Shown: positions 60,379 to 64,000 of the stretch, one piece after another
Layout of the letters: each line of letters begins with the position of its first letter
Position numbering within the stretch: the stretch's first letter is position 1
Assembly: GCA_016288005.1 (NCBI GenBank)
Contig: JAEEXY010000008.1
Span: 1 to 64,000 of the forward strand
Length of the DNA stretch: 64,000 nt
Direction of reading: 5' to 3'
Source of the DNA: Lachnospiraceae bacterium
GTDB taxonomy: Bacteria; Bacillota; Clostridia; Lachnospirales; Lachnospiraceae
Translations under genes and position numbers: made by a program
Notes under the pieces: generated by a model
Told to the model about the DNA's origin: nothing
Databases searched by the model: none
Seen by the model: the letters and a program-made list of their open reading frames with translations, nothing else

Positions 60379-63300
60379 ATGAATACTTATCGTGCGGGGA
60401 TCGATGTCGGATCCACTACGGTCAAGCTTGTCGTGCTTGATGAAAACAACAATATATTATTCGGAGAATATATGCGCCATATGGCGCACACACAGGAAAC
60501 CCTCGCTGACCTGCTCAAAAAGGCAAAGGAGCGTCTCGGTGAATGCCTGCTCAATGTCAGGATAACGGGCTCGGGCTCGATAAACCTCGGAAAAGCGCTG
60601 AACATCGGCTTTGTACAGGAGGTTGTCGCGGTAGCTTCGGCCCTGAATGCAGTAGCGCCCCAAACCGACGTGGCCATAGAGCTCGGCGGTGAGGATGCCA
60701 AGATCATATACTTTACCGGCGGTCTTGAGGAGCGCATGAACGGTGTCTGCGCCGGCGGTACGGGTTCCTTCATCGACCAGATGGCGGCCCTGCTGCAGAC
60801 CGACGCCACGGGCCTCAACAAAGAGGCCGAGAGCTATACAGAGATCTATCCGATCGCGGCCCGCTGCGGCGTATTCGCGAAATCGGACATCCAGCCCCTC
60901 ATCAACGAGGGCGCCACACGCTCGAACCTTGCGGCCTCTATATTCCAGGCCGTCGTTAACCAGACCATATCGGGACTGGCCTGCGGTAAGCCTATCCGCG
61001 GATGCGTCGCATTCCTCGGAGGCCCCCTGCATTTCCTTCCCGAGCTGAAAAAGGCATTTATCAGGACTCTTCATCTGACCGATGAGAATATAGTCGATCC
61101 CGACAATTCACACCTCTTTGCCGCCATGGGCGCAGCGATAGAGGCAGGCAATGAAGCGGAACTTGCTGCTGCCGGAAAGGCGTCCACCGTCTCCGGCACA
61201 CTTCCCTCGATCACGGAACTCATCACACGCCTCGACGCAGGCGTGGAAATGGCCTTCGAGATCAAGCGCCTTCCCGCGCTCTTCGAGGACGAGACCGATT
61301 ACAAGGCGTTCAGGGATCGTCATTCACGCGCCGTTGTCGCCAAAAAAGCGATCGAGACCTACGAGGGCAATTGCTTCCTGGGAATCGACGCAGGCTCCAC
61401 CACGACCAAACTTGCCCTTATCGGCGAAGAAGGCGAACTTCTCTTCTCCTTCTATGCCAACAATCAGGGCAGCCCGATAAAGACTGCGATCCGCGCAATG
61501 GAAGCCATTAAAGATAAGCTTCCCGCGACGGCGCATATAGTCCGCTCATGCTCCACCGGTTACGGTGAGGCTCTCTTAAAGTCCGCCTTCTGCCTCGATG
61601 AGGGAGAAGTTGAGACGATCGCGCACTGCACCGCTGCCGAGTTCTTCGTACCCGGCGTGGACTGCGTTCTCGACATCGGCGGTCAGGACATGAAGTGCAT
61701 CAAACTCAAGAATCACACCGTCGACAGCATTCTGCTCAACGAGGCCTGCTCCTCGGGCTGCGGTTCCTTCATAGAGAATTTCGCGAACTCGCTCGGTTAT
61801 ACCGCCGAGGGCTTTGCGAAGGAAGCTCTTTTTGCGAAGAATCCCGTCGACCTCGGAACGCGCTGCACGGTCTTCATGAATTCGAACGTAAAGCAGGCAC
61901 AGAAGGAAGGTGCGACCGTACAGGACATTTCCTCAGGCCTTGCCTATTCCGTCATCAAGAACGCGCTGTTCAAGGTCATCAAGCTCTCCGACGCCTCGGA
62001 TCTCGGAGAAAAAATAGTCGTTCAGGGCGGAACCTTCTATAACGAAGCTGTTCTCCGAGCATTCGAGCGCATTGCCGGCGTCGAGGCCACCTGCCCCGAT
62101 ATTTCCGGTATCATGGGCGCATTCGGCGCGGCTCTCATCGCGCGCGAACGCTACAAGGGCCAGACCACGACCATGCTCCCGCTCGACGACATCGTCGCAT
62201 TAACCTACAAGACCTCGACGACGCATTGCCAGGGCTGCTCTAACCACTGCATGCTGACGGTCAATATCTTCCCCGGCAACCGCAGGCACATCACAGGCAA
62301 CCGCTGCGAGAAAGGCTTAAAGACCGTTTCCGAGATCAAAAAAGGCGAGAATCTGTACGCCTATAAATACAAGAGACTCTTCGATTACGAGCCTCTTCCC
62401 GAGGACGCCGCGCCCAGAGGCGTGATCGGTATCCCGAGAGTCCTCAACATTTATGAGAACTTCCCTTACTGGGCCGTATTTTTCGCGCGCCTCGGCTACC
62501 GCGTCGTGCTCTCTCCTTCCTCGAGCCGCAAGATCTACGAACTCGGAATGGAGTCGATCCCGTCCGAGTCGGAATGCTATCCCGCAAAGCTTGCGCACGG
62601 ACACGCCCAGTGGCTCATCAACAACGGAATTAAGCGCATTTTCCATCCCTGCGTATTCTACGAGTATCAGGAAACCGAAGGCGCGCAGAACCATTACAAC
62701 TGCCCCATGGTGGTATCCTATCCCGAGAACCTCAAGAACAATATTGAGGAGATCACTTCGGGCGACGTTGAATATATCAGGCCTTTCATCGCGTTCACCA
62801 CGGAAAAGACCGCCGAGGACCGCCTTGTCCGCCTCTTCACGGTTGATTACGGCATCCCCGAAAAGGAAGTGCGACAGGCCGCGAAGCTTGCATGGGACGA
62901 GCAGCGCCGCGCGAAAGACGATATCAGACGCGAGGGCAGGCGTGCTCTCGAAGCAATGGAAAAGGAAGGCGGACGCGGTATCGTACTCGCCGGAAGACCT
63001 TATCACATCGATCCCGAGATCAATCACGGCATCCCTGAGATGATCGCCTCCTACGGCCTTACCGTATTTACCGAGGACAGCATCCCGCTTGATTTCAAGC
63101 CCGCAAGACCCGTCCGCGTCGTAGACCAGTGGGTATTCCATTCCAGACTCTACACTGCCGCGGAATTCGTGCGCACAAGGGACGATCTGGAGCTTATCCA
63201 GCTCAATTCCTTCGGCTGCGGCCTCGACGCCGTGACCACCGATCAGGTAAATGAGATCCTCGAGAACAGCAACAAGCTCTATACGCTGCTCAAGATCGAC

Positions 63301-64000
63301 GAGGTCAATAACCTCGGCGCGGCACGTATCCGCATCAGGAGCCTTATCGCTGCCATGAACATGCGCCGCGACAGATGCATTACCTGCAAGCCCGGTCCCG
63401 TCGATTATCATAAGACCGAATTCACAAAACAGATGCGCGACGAAGGTTACACTATCCTCGCGCCGCAGATGAGCCCGATCCACTTCTCGATCCTCGAGCC
63501 CGTGTTCAGGCGCTTCGGCTATCATTTCGAGGTGCTGGACAACGACAACAGGACGGCGGTAGATTACGGTCTCAAGTTCGTAAACAACGACGCGTGCTAT
63601 CCTACGATCTGTACGGTCGGACAGTTTATGGAAGCTGTCCTTTCGGGACGCTACGACACTCACAAGCTTGCGATCATCATGACGCAGACAGGCGGATGCT
63701 GCAGGGCCAGCAACTATGTTGCGCTGATCCGCAAGGCGCTGGACCGCGTCGGAATGTCATACATCCCGGTCATCTCGCTCAATTACACCGGAATGGAAAA
63801 GAGCGAGGGTCTCAAGATCACGCTGCCCATGCTCATAGGAGCCGCTCACGCCCTGATCTACGGAGATGTGCTGATGCGCTGCCTCTACCATGTCCGCCCT
63901 TACGAGCTGGTACCCGGCTCGGCAAATGAGCTTCATAAAAAATGGGAATATATCTGCGTTGATGAGATCATCAACCCGAAGACAAAATACAAGTTTAAAC
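60379..64000 (+). CDS. Giant 2-hydroxyacyl-CoA dehydratase activase-type protein, 3' end off window
   Basis: Open from the ATG (AAGGA upstream) to the window end, 1207 visible residues; the family is about 1400-1500. Two activase (BadF/HgdC) modules are fused in one chain: GIDVGSTT at 7-14 and GIDAGSTT at 335-342, with cluster cysteines in VCAGGTGSF and CGVFAKSD, then CSSGCGSF and CTVFMNSN. A DUF2229-like part begins near 615 with CQGCSNHC. HgdB-like blocks FGCGLDAV (about 945), CITCKPGP (about 1000), DACYPTICTVGQFMEAV (about 1075) and GGCCRASNYV (about 1108) follow. The only plus-strand gene; exact role unknown. Confidence 0.92.
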   Translation, partial: MNTYRAGIDVGSTTVKLVVLDENNNILFGEYMRHMAHTQETLADLLKKAKERLGECLLNVRITGSGSINLGKALNIGFVQEVVAVASALNAVAPQTDVAIELGGEDAKIIYFTGGLEERMNGVCAGGTGSFIDQMAALLQTDATGLNKEAESYTEIYPIAARCGVFAKSDIQPLINEGATRSNLAASIFQAVVNQTISGLACGKPIRGCVAFLGGPLHFLPELKKAFIRTLHLTDENIVDPDNSHLFAAMGAAIEAGNEAELAAAGKASTVSGTLPSITELITRLDAGVEMAFEIKRLPALFEDETDYKAFRDRHSRAVVAKKAIETYEGNCFLGIDAGSTTTKLALIGEEGELLFSFYANNQGSPIKTAIRAMEAIKDKLPATAHIVRSCSTGYGEALLKSAFCLDEGEVETIAHCTAAEFFVPGVDCVLDIGGQDMKCIKLKNHTVDSILLNEACSSGCGSFIENFANSLGYTAEGFAKEALFAKNPVDLGTRCTVFMNSNVKQAQKEGATVQDISSGLAYSVIKNALFKVIKLSDASDLGEKIVVQGGTFYNEAVLRAFERIAGVEATCPDISGIMGAFGAALIARERYKGQTTTMLPLDDIVALTYKTSTTHCQGCSNHCMLTVNIFPGNRRHITGNRCEKGLKTVSEIKKGENLYAYKYKRLFDYEPLPEDAAPRGVIGIPRVLNIYENFPYWAVFFARLGYRVVLSPSSSRKIYELGMESIPSESECYPAKLAHGHAQWLINNGIKRIFHPCVFYEYQETEGAQNHYNCPMVVSYPENLKNNIEEITSGDVEYIRPFIAFTTEKTAEDRLVRLFTVDYGIPEKEVRQAAKLAWDEQRRAKDDIRREGRRALEAMEKEGGRGIVLAGRPYHIDPEINHGIPEMIASYGLTVFTEDSIPLDFKPARPVRVVDQWVFHSRLYTAAEFVRTRDDLELIQLNSFGCGLDAVTTDQVNEILENSNKLYTLLKIDEVNNLGAARIRIRSLIAAMNMRRDRCITCKPGPVDYHKTEFTKQMRDEGYTILAPQMSPIHFSILEPVFRRFGYHFEVLDNDNRTAVDYGLKFVNNDACYPTICTVGQFMEAVLSGRYDTHKLAIIMTQTGGCCRASNYVALIRKALDRVGMSYIPVISLNYTGMEKSEGLKITLPMLIGAAHALIYGDVLMRCLYHVRPYELVPGSANELHKKWEYICVDEIINPKTKYKFK

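Noticed and set aside
62317-63663. 448-residue open frame on the minus strand within the activase gene
   Set aside because: It is antisense to a clearly conserved gene, has no recognisable domain and its openness follows from the strong codon bias of the plus-strand gene.

Overview
The window is a gene-dense, moderately GC-rich stretch of a motile anaerobic Bacillota chromosome. Lachnospiraceae or a close relative is most likely. The grounds are a Bacillus/Clostridium-type fla operon headed by flgB and preceded by codY, a sodium-pumping decarboxylase cluster, a single-chain PurL, and a giant 2-hydroxyacyl-CoA dehydratase activase. These are family-level inferences from sequence; no database was searched. 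All genes except the last are on the minus strand, so transcription runs from high to low coordinates.

Region 1 (1-24.9 kb) is one long flagellar operon, in transcription order flgB-flgC-fliE-fliF-fliG-fliH-fliI-fliJ-(MotE-like)-fliK-flgD-(TIGR02530-like)-flgE-flbD-motA-motB-fliL-fliM-fliY-fliO-fliP-fliQ-fliR-flhB-flhA-flhF-flhG. flhG is cut by the window start. It encodes the rod, hook, MS ring, C ring, export apparatus, stator and number/placement GTPases. No cheY sits between fliY and fliO. Internal control is visible: a terminator plus a sigma-D-like promoter before fliK, and sigma-A-like promoters before fliM and fliP.

Region 2 (25-31.4 kb) is nrdR, then comM-dprA-topA-codY. This resembles the Bacillus dprA-topA-...-codY-flgB neighbourhood without trmFO, xerC and hslVU. 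A near-consensus CodY box (14/15) lies upstream of comM and another (13/15) upstream of guaB.

Region 3 (31.5-37.7 kb) is an operon of an enoate-reductase-type flavoenzyme, the two aconitase-X subunits, a rhomboid protease, a lipid kinase and a TrmH-type RNA methyltransferase. The first three genes look like an uncharacterised dehydratase/reductase module. Region 4 (37.8-42.8 kb) encodes a biotin-dependent sodium-pump decarboxylase with two different carboxyltransferases (MmdA-like and OadA-like).

Region 5 (43-53.9 kb) is a purine operon, guaB-purE-purF-purM-purN-purD-purL. Its PurF lacks the N-terminal catalytic cysteine, its purN reading frame contains a hairpin repeat also found behind oadA, and its intergenic gaps are full of short repeats. 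Region 6 (54-60.2 kb) holds recA-recX-methyltransferase-gtrA, with SOS boxes at recA, and ftsK. Region 7 (60.4 kb to the end) is a plus-strand giant acyl-CoA dehydratase activase, truncated by the window end.

I saw no tRNA, rRNA, CRISPR array, insertion sequence or prophage. No stretch over 300 bases lacks a gene. Mobile-like signal is limited to small palindromic and hairpin repeats.
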